Below the pieces are notes generated by a model. That model was not told the origin of the DNA, did not search any database, and saw nothing but the letters and a program-made list of their open reading frames with translations. The translations under genes and the position numbers were made by a program. DNA of 64,000 bases, from contig JAEUBA010000087.1 in the NCBI GenBank assembly GCA_018257865.1, positions 1 through 64,000 of the forward strand, in the 5' to 3' direction. Shown one piece after another: positions 23,247 through 35,145 of this stretch (the first letter of the stretch is position 1; each line of letters opens with the position of its first letter). This stretch comes from Stereocaulon alpinum. Lineage: Eukaryota; Ascomycota; Lecanoromycetes; Lecanorales; Stereocaulaceae.

Positions 23247-25337
23247 ATGGACAATATCGAACCGATCCGCGGCTTAAGCGCATCCAGTGCATCAGGCCGC
23301 AAGAAGAGCGTCGCAGAGGTGCCTGTGACGTCTGTCCTCAAAGGCGGCGAGGTCCCAATCTATGGCGAGCGCGAGTTGACTGCCGATGAAGAGATCCTGG
23401 TGGCTTTGGGATACAAGCCGGAATTCAAGCGAGAATTCAGTTTATGGACAACGTTCTGCGTCAGTTTCGCAGTTCTAGGCCTGCTGCCGAGTTTCGCCAG
23501 TACACTCTACTATGTGAGATGCACACAGGATAGGAGGGTGAAAGACTCCGCTGATGTCAGGACTAGGGTATGGGATATGCAGGTAGACCTGGGATGGTGT
23601 GGGGGTGGCTCATTGCCATGTTTTTCATCCAATGTGTTGCTATGAGCATGGCCGAGCTATGCTCCTCAATGCCTACAAGTGGAGGACTATACTACGCTGC
23701 AGCGGTACTGGCACCACCGGGTTACGGCCCATTGGCAGCTTGTGAGACATAGCAGACAGTGTGTGGGTGGCCAGAAAAGCTGACCAAAAGTCTAGGGTTG
23801 ACTGGCTGGTCGAATTGGTTGGGCCAAGTGACTTGCGCACCTTCCGTGGATTACGCCTTGTCTGCTATGCTTTTGGCTGGTGCTTCGATTACACATCCCG
23901 ATTATGTGCCACAAAACTACCAAATCTTTCTCCTTACGATCCTGATCATGTGTATACATGGATGCATCAGCAGTATGCCGACCAGATGGATTGCCAATTT
24001 CAATTCAGTCGGGTCTACGTTCAACATCATTGCATTGTTCATTGTGATCATCCTCATCCCATCTTCAACGAATAGGCAGAGCCAAGGCCTTCCACGCTTT
24101 ACCAATTCAAGCACCGTATGGGGCGAGTTCTATGCTGGAACGGATTACGCAAATGGAGTAGCGATACTAATGACCTTTGTCGCAGTCATCTGGACTATGA
24201 GGTGAGCTTTAGCGTCCCAGAAATCCAGATGTCTGGCTGATAGTGGCGGTAGTGGCTACGATGCCCCCTTCCACCTGAGTGAAGAATGCTCCAATGCGAA
24301 CATCGCCGCTCCGCGGGCGATCGTCCTCACTTCCGGGGTCGGAGGACTCTTCGGCTGGTTCCTACAACTTGTGGTAGCCTACACAGTCATTGATATTGAA
24401 CTCGTGCTGGGTTCGGATTTGGGCCAGCCATGGGCTTCATACCTCCTACAAGTTCTGCCCCAGAAAACAGCTCTCGCAGCACTGGCTCTGACAATTACTG
24501 CCGCTTTCTCCATGGGACAAGGGTGCATGGTAGGAAGCTCCCGCCACACTACATTTACAATAAGAGTTTTGATGCTGACAATTACTAGGTTTCCGCCTCC
24601 AGAGTGACGTTCGCCTACGCCCGCGATGGCTGCTTTCCCTGCTCGTCGTGGATATCGCGCGTGAACCGCCGCACTCAAACACCAGTCAACGCAGTCTGGT
24701 TCAATACGATCCTCGGCATCCTCATGACCCTACTCATTTTTGGCGGTCCACTGGCAGCTGGGGCTCTCTTCTCAATCGGTGCCGTTGCTGCATTCGTCGC
24801 TTTCGCGATTCCTATCTTCATCAGGGTATTCTTGGTGGGAGATAGATTCAGGCCAGGGCCGTGGAACTTGGGACGATACAGCGTATATATAGGGAGCGCG
24901 GCTTGTGCCTTTGTCTTTTTGATGGTCCCAATCCTGATGCTGCCTAGTGTGACACGGTCGGACCTTGGGCAAGTGACATGGCTTCGGCATGAAGATAGAT
25001 TAGGCTGACTCAATGGCAGTGCGACTACGATGAATTGGACATGCCTTGTGTATGGAGGTCCAATGTTAATTGTTATCATCCATTGGTTTGTCGACGCACA
25101 CAAATGGTTCAAGGGTCCTAAGGTACGTCTTTGTCATCATCACTTACAGGCGTCGGGCTATGGCTTATTGACTGACTTCGCTACTAGGTCAACATTGAGC
25201 ATCATATGTATGGCCGAGAGGGTAATGTGTTTGATGGCAAAAAAGTGGGTGACCAAGACAGCGGTGACTCCAGCGCGGGCAGTATTTCGAAGGAGGATAG
25301 GCTTTTTGACAATAAGCTGGCTGCGGATTTTGCTTAA
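23247..25337 (+). CDS. APC-superfamily permease (choline/GABA transporter type)
   Basis: Seven exons encode about 585 aa: 23247-23513, 23567-23741, 23796-24201, 24253-24529, 24589-24968, 25020-25122 and 25188-25337. Splicing gives the family blocks YYGMGYAGRPGMVWGWLIAM, SMAELCSSMPTSGGLYY, GYGPLAAWLTGWSNWLGQV, SGYDAPFHLSEECSNANIAAPRAI, SRVTFAYARDGCFP, NWTCLVYGGPM and a C-terminal NIEHHMYGREGN. About twelve hydrophobic helices are visible. The apparent stop at about 23756 lies inside intron 2 (23742-23795). The intron at 24969-25019 needs a GC donor (GCAAGT) to keep the conserved SDLG..MNWT junction. The family includes yeast Hnm1 and Uga4; the plasma-membrane substrate (choline, GABA or another amine) cannot be chosen from sequence. 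All exons look intact. Confidence 0.9.
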
Positions 25338-25907
25338 AGGATGAATGCTTTGGGCCCTCTTGCTTGGTTTGATTTCTTGTATTGGATTCCCCACAATTCG
25401 CAACATGCACGTACGACAATGCAATATACCTTACCTTATCTACCATCCGTTTTCCGCATTGACGTGTTTGGTTGGCCTTTAATTTCCGACCTCGGTTATT
25501 CTTTACCATAAACTCGCTACCTGATGTTGTCAGTCATCTTTATTAATCATTCATCTACCGTTTTGACGTCCGAATCAGTGGGGGGGGCGGAGACCCGGAG
25601 GACTAAGGTAGACACCGTTGTACACGAGGCACAGAATGCGGGGCACTGAGACCGTTAAGCATGAGCAGACTCTCATTTAAGTCGCGTTTGCCCTGTTAAC
25701 TTGTCCCACTTGGGGCAGCAGTGCGTCTCGTGCTCGTATATATTTTACGCAGATCTCTTCTGTGTGGCTGATTTTACAAGCATATAACAGTCCCTCGTCC
25801 CCTCTTGCTGAAGAAGTTCGCCTACGCCTAATCCACATCCCACGCGCGCGCGCTTCCAACGGTCAACCCCACACAATTTCCCCGTCCCCACCAATCCGAA
25901 AAAAATC
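25338..25907. other. Permease 3' end and CYP53 promoter
   Basis: 570 bp. A TATA-like CGTATATATTTT lies near 25735-25746, about 165 bp before the P450 ATG, followed by a C-rich leader. Nothing else stands out. Confidence 0.45.
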
Positions 25908-27739
25908 ATGGGCCTCACCTCCCTCCTTTTCTCACCCTACACTCTCATCCTCATTCCTATCATCTACTACCTCCTACCCTATCTCCGCAACCACGCCATT
26001 CGCGACATTCCTGGCCCCAAGCTCGCTGCCTTCAGTAATCTCTGGCTGCTGTACCAATGCCGTCGCGGGAGGAGATATTTGGCTGTTGATCAGGCGCACA
26101 AGAAGTATGGACCGCTGGTGAGGATACAGCCGGATCATGTTTCAATTGCAGATCCGGAGGCGATTGGAATTGTCTACAGTCATACTGGGGGGTGGTTGAA
26201 GAGGTGAGTCTTCTGATTTAACTGTTTTGGTTTGGTACTTTGTGAAAAGAACATTGGCTGATTTGAGAATTGTGCGCGCAGTAACTATTACGATGCCTTT
26301 GTCTCCATCCAACGCGGCCTTTTTAATACGCGCGATCGAGCTGAACATACGCGCAAGAGGAAGACTGTGTCGCATACCTTTAGTACGAAGAGTATTGGGC
26401 AATTCGAACAGTACATGACCTACAACCTGCAAGAGCTTGTGAAACAATGGGATAGGCTTTCGTCTACGGCAACTGGTGGAGGGAGGCAATGGGCTGAGAT
26501 GGATTGCTTGCATTGGTTCAATTACCTGGCTTTCGACATCATCGGTGACCTGGTGAGTCCGATTATGAGGCGTTCACAGTCGCAAGACTCTGCTGTCAGC
26601 ATGAGATGGATTTTTCGCTAACGGAAAGTGTACCAGGCCTTTGGCGCACCCTTCGGCATGCTCCCCAAAGGCCGCGACATCGCCGAAGTGAAGATGACCC
26701 CTAACAGCCCCACAACCTACGCTCCCGCAATCGAAGTCCTAAACCGCCGTGGCGAAGTATCCGGCACAATCGGCTGCCTCCCATCCATAAAACCCTACGC
26801 CAAATACCTCCCCGACGCCTTCTTCCGCAACGGCGTGCGCGCAGTCGAAAACCTTGCTGGCATAGCTGTCGCACGCGTCAACGCACGCTTGGAGGCGCCA
26901 GATGAGGAGAAAGGGAGGAGAAAGGACCTGCTGGCGCGATTGATGGAGGGCAAAGATGAGAATGGGAATAAGCTTGGAAGGGAGGAGTTGACGGCTGAGG
27001 CATTGACGCAGCTGATTGCTGGGAGTGATACGACGTCTAACACTAGTTGCGCGTGGCTGTATTGGACACTCAAGACGCCGGGTGTGATGGAGAAGTTGCA
27101 GCAAGAGCTCGATGCCGCGATCCCTGACGGGGTCGTTGTGCCGGAATTCGAGACTGTCAAGGACCTGCCCTAGTAAGCTCCACCTCCCCTCCATCTCTCC
27201 TTACTCCCTCCCCTCCTCTTCTTGCGTGCGCGGTACTAATACCGACACCCATCTCTAGCCTCCACAAAGTAATAAACGAGACCCTCCGCATCCACTCCAC
27301 CTCCTCCCTCGGCCTCCCGCGCGTCGTCCCCCCCGGCCCCGGCGTCACCATCTGCAACCACCACTTCCCCCAATCCACCGTCCTCTCCGTCCCCGCCTAC
27401 ACAATCCACCACTCCGCCTCAATCTGGAACCCCACCAACGTCCCCTCCCTCTCCCCCGAGCTCTTCAACCCTGACCGCTGGGACGAGCAAACCCTTACCG
27501 AGAAACAGAAAGCGGCGTTTATCCCGTTTAGTTATGGGCCGCGGGCTTGTGTGGGAAGGAATGTAGCGGAGATGGAGTTGGCGCTTATCGTGGCTAGTGT
27601 GGCGAGGAGGTATGAGTTTGTGCTTAGGGAGGAGGGGGCGTTGGAGACTCGGGAGGGGTTTTTAAGGAAGCCTGTTAGGTGTTTGGTGGGGATGAGGAGG
27701 AGGAGGGGGGATGAGATGGGGAAGGATGCTGGGAGGTGA
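25908..27739 (+). CDS. bphA: Cytochrome P450, CYP53 family (benzoate 4-monooxygenase)
   Basis: Four exons (25908-26203, 26282-26552, 26637-27172, 27259-27739) encode 527 aa. The N-terminal membrane anchor LLFSPYTLILIPIIYYLLPYL is followed by the Pro-rich hinge IRDIPGPKLAAF. CYP53 family blocks are NYYDAFVSIQRGLFNTRDR, the SIGQFEQYM segment, AFGAPFGMLPKG, AEALTQLIAGSDTTSNTS (I helix, AGxDTT), ETLRIHSTSSLGLPR (ExxR), and the heme loop FSYGPRACVGRN with Cys465. CYP53 enzymes para-hydroxylate benzoate at the endoplasmic reticulum using a P450 reductase, feeding the beta-ketoadipate route, and detoxify plant benzoates. All landmarks are intact. Gene symbol follows the Aspergillus name. Third-position GC bias changes from C-rich in exon 4's start to G-rich at its end. 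Confidence 0.93.
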
Positions 27740-28262
27740 GGGCTTGCGCGATGACGTTAATGGAGGCTGCTTGCTTGGATAATCATGCTAGGGGGTGAAA
27801 TTTGTATATAGTGACATGCGTGATGAATGATCGATGATATGATAACGATAGCTGGTAGGTGGTGGCGGAAGTGACTGGATACATGGGTCACATACAGGGG
27901 GCTAATGATGAATGCAATACCGAAGGACCTTTTTACTCTTGATTTCATGCATTGTTCATCAAAGACATGGTAGTGCAGACACCTGCATCTTCGTTCTTCT
28001 GGACACACTGGACAGATGCATAGCTGTAAGGTTGTGTCGCAGAAGCCAGACTCTCCGGGCAGAAGATAGATTGAGCGGAGCCGATGTGTTTGGGTTCTCC
28101 TACAGACTATGCCTTTGGCATGTGATCTCCTCAGCATTTCTCCGCAACGCATCCTGCGTATGGAAACACCCTCCATACCAGAACGGGTTTCTGCGTTTTG
28201 TCGTTTGAATGTCGTGGTTTGTTTTTGCTTTCGAAGAAGGTGACGTTGGGAAGGGTGTGCTC
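27740..28262. other. CYP53 downstream region
   Basis: About 520 bp, no gene seen. The CYP53 3' untranslated region is presumably here. Confidence 0.45.
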
Positions 28263-28723
28263 TTAACAGGCGAGAAAAGGAGGAGAGCTTGCTTTTGGAG
28301 AGTGGGAAGTTGGGTGGTTTTGATGAGGAGGGAGTGGAGAAGGTGGTGGTTGCGGGTTGGGATGGGGCTGGAATTGGACGGGGAATCGGTGAGGGGAGAG
28401 GTAAAGACTGTGACTGTACCTGCTTCTTAAGCGCGTGAGGTTGAGCAGAGTCTGCTCGGTGAGTACGTTAAGTGGAGGGACTCTTGCTGAAGAATCACGA
28501 GTCAACGCAATATCAAAGGGGCTATACCTGGAAACGCAGAAACTAGGAGAGCTCTTTGTATCTGGACCAGGCGGTAAGATCATATGGCCCAACGTATTGA
28601 GCAAAACCCAGAATACAACTGTATAACAGCCACAGAACCATGCCGTCGAGACTTACGAGCATAGTAGAAGGAAACACAAACGCCGTTTGCCTCCAACGGC
28701 AGCAGATGACTCAAGTCGTTCAT
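28263..28723 (-). CDS. Possible small membrane protein, two or more exons (low confidence)
   Basis: ATG at 28723 (MNDLSHLLPLEANGVCVSFY) reads to a GTAAGT donor at 28656. A 38-nt intron ending TACAG at 28619 would join it to LVFWVLLNTLGHMILPPGPD, continuing through SPFDIALTRDSSARVPP. The join creates a plausible hydrophobic helix (FYYALVFWVLLNTLG). The frame then runs into a low-complexity Pro/His tract that probably lies beyond a second intron (donor GTACAG near 28408). The intron is very short for a fungus and no family is recognised, so this is tentative. Confidence 0.25.
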
Positions 28724-30705
28724 TCCTAAGCTTCTCAACTCTGGACTTTTCGGAGATTGTCACCAGAAACAGTCCGTCGTAGCCATGAAGCTGGGGGAAC
28801 CCGTGTCCCCGCAACGAGAAGGCAACTTTCAGAAGAACATGGCATGATCCTCTATATTTCCGGAGCTACCCTCCGCTACTTTCACATGCTGTCCTTCCGT
28901 ACCGCTCTCACCGGTGCTTCTTGGCTCGGGCTGACTAGATGATGCTCTTCGGGAACGGGTCAGCAATTGCAATTGCTCAAGGTGTGCAGATTAGTCGTGG
29001 ACGTGGTTGCGTTAAGCTTCTAGTGCGGCTTGCTGGCCTTGCACTGAACATACTGGCAACTGGACGGGATTCAACGTAAATTTAGATGTCAGCGTGTATC
29101 TCGAGTGGAGCGTCGTCCACGATCTTGTCTAGTGCTCCATAAGAGCCTGGAGGAGCGGTAGAAGGTGTGCCGATGGTAAGCGCAGATATTCGCTAGTATC
29201 TTCTTGCTTCTTCTAGCTGTGGGCTGGCTTGCTGATCTGATTGAACCATGGAGCGTGCCGTGCGATAGTGTCAAGCTACTGAGACATAATGATGTTAGTG
29301 GCACCGATGGTTGGCATTCTTACCATACACGGCACAACGAGCAGTTTATATGGAGGAGAATTCACCTACTACCATAGCATATTGACGAATTGGCCTCAAT
29401 TCACAATTTTTGTAACGCAATTGAGCTTAGCTTCGTGACCTACCTACGACTCATATTCGACATTGGATGTTGCATATGTCAATTTGAATTGATCAAGCGC
29501 AAACGAATTGCTAATGGGTTGAGATGTTATTCGCATACTTCGCTGAAGACTTGAGCTCGAAACAGCAATGACTGTCATCTGCAGACGTCTCATGTCGATT
29601 GTCAGGTGGTCGATGCCAAGACGCTAATCCCAGACTAGCCAGCCGCACTTGGCATGTCTCGACATGGCACGTATGGTTAAGGTACCTTATCCTTTTTCAC
29701 CTTGACGGTGTCTTATACACTTAGAATATAAGTAACATCATTGCCAGACTTGGCTCACTGTCCACCACTAGTCTGCTACCGTTCTAAGCCGCATGATGGA
29801 CGGCTGTATCAGATATTCCCTTGCCGTCCCGTCCTGGAATGGCACCAGTGGCACGGCAGCTGTTAGCTGGAGGTTAGAGCCCCCTTAGAACGCTTCTTAC
29901 TCACTGGACCCTTCTCGGATATTCCCATCGGTGCATGTGCCTCCTGTACCTGCATAGTCAACATCCTGGCTGCTCATCTTTGCGGGGAAGACAAGGTATA
30001 TTGAGACAGCAGATGCAGGCGATTTACTGTACTATCCTAGTCACCATTGGCCGCCAGGACTATGAACACTAGCTTTTGTGCATGCAGTCAAGGGTTCTCT
30101 TCCATCATCTTGCCCTTGTATCCAAGCTTGCAGCGAAAGCTCAACCATAAGCGTCTATGGCGCTGGCGACGGTGCCAAAGTTTGACAGTCACTACTCGTT
30201 GTACTGTGTACTGCTTGTCTCGGACGGCAAGCAAACCGCCGCTTGATTGCCCAAAGCTAAGCGCACGTATTGGACTGTGAAGCAAAACAGGTAGATTCAC
30301 ATTATGCCCTCGGCCGAGCTCGAGTCAGATGCGACTAGCGAAACCTACACCGTGAAACGTGGGGGCCGTTGAGGCTTGAGACCCTGATACTGAAATCTTA
30401 TCTATCACTAAATCTTGACCGTTATTTCGAAGCACGCCAAATACTCGCCAAGCTAGCCTCATTATGGCACGTCTCCGGGCGTCGTCAAAACCTGGGGGAG
30501 ATCGGACATTAAATCAGCACTAGACTGGGCTCTTTCAGTATAAGCGTCAAATTTACCTACTCCATACGTCAGAGTGTGGTCTGTCAGTGGCTATGACTTC
30601 GCTGACGTACTCAATGATCGCTTTTGTATGACGACCTAGGCTTGTGAGACGGCAAGCCTCAAAGGACTCGTACTTGGCACGACAAGGCTTGCGGGATGTA
30701 TCTTC
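28724..30705. other. 2-kb gene-free interval
   Basis: No reading frame or motif I can support on either strand. Composition is ordinary. Confidence 0.45.
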
Positions 30706-30713
30706 TATATAAG
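30706..30713 (+). promoter_or_regulatory. TATA box for the secreted Cys-rich gene
   Basis: TATATAAG 125 bp upstream of the ATG at 30838, followed by a pyrimidine- and CA-rich leader. A good core-promoter candidate for a gene expected to be tightly induced. Confidence 0.5.
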
Positions 30714-30837
30714 AGCGTGATGTTTAACTTTTGTTTATGGTTGTCACATACTGTGGGCACTCACACTCACCAAATCAACCCCAGCCAAAACATCTGACCC
30801 TATTCATTCCAGTCATATCCTTCACAATACTTTCGTC

Positions 30838-31611
30838 ATGTTTCACAGTCCCGCTTCCTTTGCCCTGCTCGCGGCGTTGATCCTGCCAGTCATAAGCCTT
30901 CCAGAGCCCGCACCACAGAAGACAACTGGACCCAAGATCGTGAATGGCCACTGCGTAGAACAATCTTCGAATTATAAAGTTCTTACTCAGAAAGCCGTCC
31001 TCGCAAAGCCGAGGCTGGTTAGCGGCTCTACCTGTACAGCAGGACCAGATGGTATACATCCACTTACTCGGCCTTATCCCTACGGAACTCTGAATTGACG
31101 TTTGAACATGATAGGCTGCACCATCTCCGAAGGCAAAACCTTTTCAGTATCCATCACCGTCACCGTAGGTGGCAACCTAGGACTCAATTTGTAAGCGCCT
31201 ACAGTCCTTAGAGACAACACCTGAAACAATAATGGTTAACTTGTACCCAGTGGAGAAATCGCCACTGCCGGCATCGACTCCTCCGTCTCAATCGGCACGA
31301 CAAAATCAACAGCAATCACCACCTCAGTGAACTGTCCGCCAGGATGCGACTGTGGCCTGCAAGCAGTGGCGCACATGTACCACATTACAGGTCTCCACAA
31401 CGTCGTAAGCGTCAACCCAGAGTACACGCGTGGACCAAGATGCGATGGAGAGCAAAATGTTGCGTATCCGTTTGATGCTACGGTACCTATCACTGTACCT
31501 GGTGCTGCAGCGAATGCGGGTGCTAGGGTGGATTTCTCTGCTTGTAGAGTAGGAGGCACTTTTTGCGGGCCATATAAGAAGCCGTTGATTCCACTTTGTC
31601 CTGGGACATAA
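30838..31611 (+). CDS. Small secreted Cys-containing protein (effector-like)
   Basis: Three exons (30838-31051, 31115-31190, 31251-31611) encode 216 aa. Introns of 63 and 60 nt have donors GTATAC and GTAAGC. The signal peptide MFHSPASFALLAALILPVISL is followed by a short pro-like stretch. The core alternates Ser/Thr with hydrophobics (FSVSITVTVGGNLGL, then SSVSIGTTKSTAITTSV), a pattern of amphipathic beta-strands. It is followed by CPPGCDCGLQ and a C-terminal CRVGGTFCGPY..LCPG segment, about nine to ten cysteines in all. Length, secretion and cysteines fit the fungal effector-candidate profile. The beta-strand pattern resembles a widespread fungal secreted-protein family, but I cannot name it and assign no activity. 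All exons are intact. Confidence 0.75.
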
Positions 31612-33030
31612 CCGTTATCCGCCGAGTCGCTCAGTCTCTACAGCTATGTAACATTACTACAACATATATATATACTACGTCGGCATGGCCATTAGATGTC
31701 CAATAGCATGGACAGCATGGAGTTGAATGCAGTCGGGGCTTCCTCTATGGATCTAAGCACATTATTCCTTTGTTTCTTCGGTTGTGCTTCACCCCATCGC
31801 AAATTCGCCATGAAGAATGGCCTATCAGCGCAACCACCACAACAACCTAGGCATCTACGAATTTCGAACAACGTTTCTTGCACTCTTTCATCTTTCCTCA
31901 AAATTCACCAAGACTACTTGTCGTCGCTTCATCATATAACCACCTTTCCGGCATCACGTGCCCCCTTCCGCTTTTTCCCCTCCCCCCTTCCTTAACCACC
32001 CCCTCCCAAACCCATCCACCGTCCTCACTCAATCCATCGCGCAATGATCAATCTCCATCATCTGCAGGTACCATCAGACTTATGTCACTATAATTGCGGG
32101 TGCGCGGTGACCTGCAGTAGGGTTGCGGGAGTGGTACTGGTGCGTGATGGTGTTGGTGTGGTGGGTGTCATGTGAGGGGTGAGGCACGCGCGCAAGTCAT
32201 GTACATCCATGCCAGATTTTCGCGCCTATCCTAAATTCTATTTTTTCAAGTTTTACGGATAACGAGACGTATGCAGATGCATGAGCGCTGTACTTGAGGT
32301 GATGGTGTTTCGGTGTTGGGGAGTGAGTGCGGATAATCGGAGTTTACTTTCCAACGATAACCTGCCCAAGATTTGTAGATAAAACGACTAACGAGACCAT
32401 TTGCTCTGGACATCACCAAAGCTGTCTGGTGTATTTTTTTGAGAATGATCACAAGCATCATTTGGGATTCGACTGGTTTGGAGTGACCTTTTACTTTTCA
32501 CGAATCAATCCGCTAGCTTCGGGTGTCTTACAAATTCTTGTTCTATCAATCGCATATCTCCAGAAGCCTGCATAGATCAAGAACTCTCCTCACCGCCCTT
32601 CTGCGTGTTTGCATACATCTGTGCGACGGTACTATGCTCAACAATTTTATATCGCCGAGTGAGACATTCCGCACGGGTAGGGGCCACAATACCCTTTCTT
32701 TGATTGAATTGTGGTTCAGATGGTGATCAAGCGTGACCAATCAACATGACCTCCACCTTACTGATGGCAAAATCATCTCCATTGCTAGGTCGTATTCCCA
32801 CTACCTTTCTTGTTCGGCGTCTTTTTCTCTTGTCGCTGCAGCTATTTCGCTCTGGGCTCTGTTAATATCATGATTTCGTCGTCCAAGAATTCCTGTCTAC
32901 CAATCTAATCCTGTTACCGTTCGCTTGGCCTTCGATTACCCCACTTTCCTCGTCCTTTGCTTCGGTAGTTGTATCTATCGCCACCAAGCCTCAGCACTAC
33001 TGTCGGCGAATATTCCTCGTCGACTAAGCA
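31612..33030. other. 1.4-kb gene-free interval
   Basis: No supportable gene. Pyrimidine-rich from about 32760 to 33030, in keeping with a promoter and leader for the following gene. Confidence 0.45.
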
Positions 33031-33966
33031 ATGTGCATACCCTACATCAAACTCGTCGACGACCCACCACCATCACACAAGCGTCCACGAACAAGCAATT
33101 CCAAATTCCCGATGGCATCCGACTCCGCACACCCAAATCCTATCATCGTGGAGCTATCCCCGCGCTTAGTCTACGCACCGTCATCCTCGCGTTCAGATTC
33201 CCACCGAGGCCCGACTCACCCCCGACGTCAGCCAAGTGCGCCGCATCCATCACCAGCGACACCGCAAGCCGAGTTCGTAGGCGGTTTTGAAGCTGGGTAT
33301 CAACTGAGTCAAGAAGAGCAAGAGCAGCGGCGACTAGCGGCTGAAGAGAGGAAGACTGAAGAAGGTCGAGCCGGACCGTCGGGAACGGGCCCGCCACAGC
33401 CGCAAGTGCAGCAGCCGTCAGTAGGGGATCCTGGACAAGATTCACAACCTCAAACCGCACCGCAGTCACGTCCGCTACCGGCACAACACCAGCCTGCATT
33501 GCAATCCCAGCCTGTGCCTCCTGCTCCCGCTGTCACTGCACCACAGCGTGACAATACGCGCTCTCCATACAGCTACGTTCGTCGTCCACCATCTCATTAC
33601 CGTAACCGGTCGCGCTCTCGTTCGCGCTCCTCATCAGATTCGTCTGTATCAAGACGTAGTTTTGAGGCGCTGAGGCGGCGAGTTAATGCGCTCACTGATC
33701 GGCTTACGAGATTAGAGAGATGGAAAGATGACGTTGTTAGTGAGCGGTTGGGGAGGCTAGAGAGATGGAAGGGGGAAAGGGAGATGGAAGCTAGAGAAAG
33801 AGCCCGCCCAACAGTAAGAACGTGGTCGTTGGGACCGGCTAGAGGGAGGAGGGTGGAAGGAAGGGTAAGAGATAGGAACGTGGACGAGAGAAGAGACATA
33901 AGGACGGACGGGAGAGAGGAGTGGGGAAGGTGGGATTGGGAGGGTGGGGGATTGGGTAGGCGGTAA
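33031..33966 (+). CDS. Low-complexity RS-rich, coiled-coil hypothetical protein
   Basis: Intronless, 311 aa from ATG 33031; a second Met at residue 28 (MASDSAHPNP) is an equally good start. The N-terminal half is Pro/Gln/Ser-rich and disordered, with a conserved-looking EFVGGFEAGYQLSQEEQEQRR segment. The middle carries an Arg-Ser run (RNRSRSRSRSSSDSS). A heptad-like helix RRRVNALTDRLTRLERWKDDV is followed by a partial repeat (ERLGRLERWKGERE), and the end is Arg/Glu-rich. RS runs plus coiled coil hint at a nuclear or RNA-associated role, but no domain is recognised. It could be a lineage-specific gene. Confidence 0.6.
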   Translation: MCIPYIKLVDDPPPSHKRPRTSNSKFPMASDSAHPNPIIVELSPRLVYAPSSSRSDSHRGPTHPRRQPSAPHPSPATPQAEFVGGFEAGYQLSQEEQEQRRLAAEERKTEEGRAGPSGTGPPQPQVQQPSVGDPGQDSQPQTAPQSRPLPAQHQPALQSQPVPPAPAVTAPQRDNTRSPYSYVRRPPSHYRNRSRSRSRSSSDSSVSRRSFEALRRRVNALTDRLTRLERWKDDVVSERLGRLERWKGEREMEARERARPTVRTWSLGPARGRRVEGRVRDRNVDERRDIRTDGREEWGRWDWEGGGLGRR

Positions 33967-35086
33967 TGAAGTGGAATTGTCCTGAAACGGCGAGTAAGCT
34001 TTGCTTAGCCATTGTGGGAAGGAGCTCTTCATAAACATTGGCATGCTGCCCGTCGCGCATAATGCATGAGCATGTGGAGTCCTAGATCCGAGACCGTGCA
34101 GAAGCTTCATATGCAGCGCCGCGCGTCATACTTTCAAGGCCCAAACCACCGATCACGCCAGAGCCTAGACTCATGATTCTGTTTGATGATATACGTAATC
34201 TAGGCCTCAGTAGGTGGTCATTGTAGGCCTTGCGCATATTGCCTCGGCTTGGCGGCGACAAAGCGTCGACTGGTTTATCTTTCGCAATCTCACTAACACC
34301 CACATTGACCTATAATAGCTATAGGTCATGCACATGATATTTTGGCTGGAGATTGGCAGAGCTTTTCACTTGTATTGCATAGTGCCGTCTAGGTCAAGTT
34401 AAGTAGATATCTGATTATGCGGATGATCCTTGTACTCCTGTGCATGATGCCTCGGCTTTAAGCGGAGAAGCATCAACCATTAAGGATGGCGGTCCATAGC
34501 ACGGGTTGACGGTTCTATATCAATATTTCTATCTTATAGACACTTCGCTCACTGCTTTCATCTTTGGCGTCTGTCAAGTTCGGCATGGGGAGTACTTGTT
34601 CAGGGATCTGCAAAGTTTGAAGCCAGGTTGTGACAAGGATTCATGACACCGCAATTTGAAAGGCAGATTCAATAATGCCTTGATGATCCGTTACATGAAG
34701 CATGATGATGCGACGTATAGCCTATCGCTGTGACCCCAGAACGCCACGAATATGTTTTTGCTCATTCCGTGGTGGGAAATGTGCGGCGTTTCAATATGCG
34801 GCCCATCACGGCGACATTTTGAGGTCTCGAGCGCGTCGATATTCATTCCTCGGGCGGAAAGCGATAACATCCGAGGTAGGATCACAACAAGCCAAGCCAC
34901 GCCAAGATAAGCCAAGGCGGAGTGAGACTCAATGTTGCAGGGAATATGTGGTCTACGACTTTCACCCGAGCATGCTCGGCCAATCCGAGCTCCTATAGTG
35001 CTAAACGCCGAGAGCCAAGGTGTTCCCAACGAAGACACTAAGCTTGGCATTCGGAGTAGACTGAAAGGAAGGGACGAAAACGATAA
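33967..35086. other. 1.1-kb gene-free interval
   Basis: No gene supported. Near 34886-34917 the plus strand has an AAGCCAAGCC-type imprecise repeat upstream of the lyase gene. Confidence 0.45.
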
Positions 35087-35094
35087 TATAAAAG
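35087..35094 (+). promoter_or_regulatory. TATA box for the lyase gene
   Basis: TATAAAAG, 52 bp upstream of the ATG at 35146, followed by a G-run. This spacing leaves a short leader of roughly 20-30 nt. A strong core-promoter match. Confidence 0.55.
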
Positions 35095-35145
35095 GGGGGG
35101 AGGACTCTGTGAGAGTGATTTTTCTTTTGTTCAACAGAATAGATC

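Noticed and set aside
23741..23795. In-frame stop in the permease suggesting a pseudogene
   Set aside because: A 54-nt GT-AG intron with a CTGAC branch site removes it and restores the conserved GPLAAWLTGWSNW.
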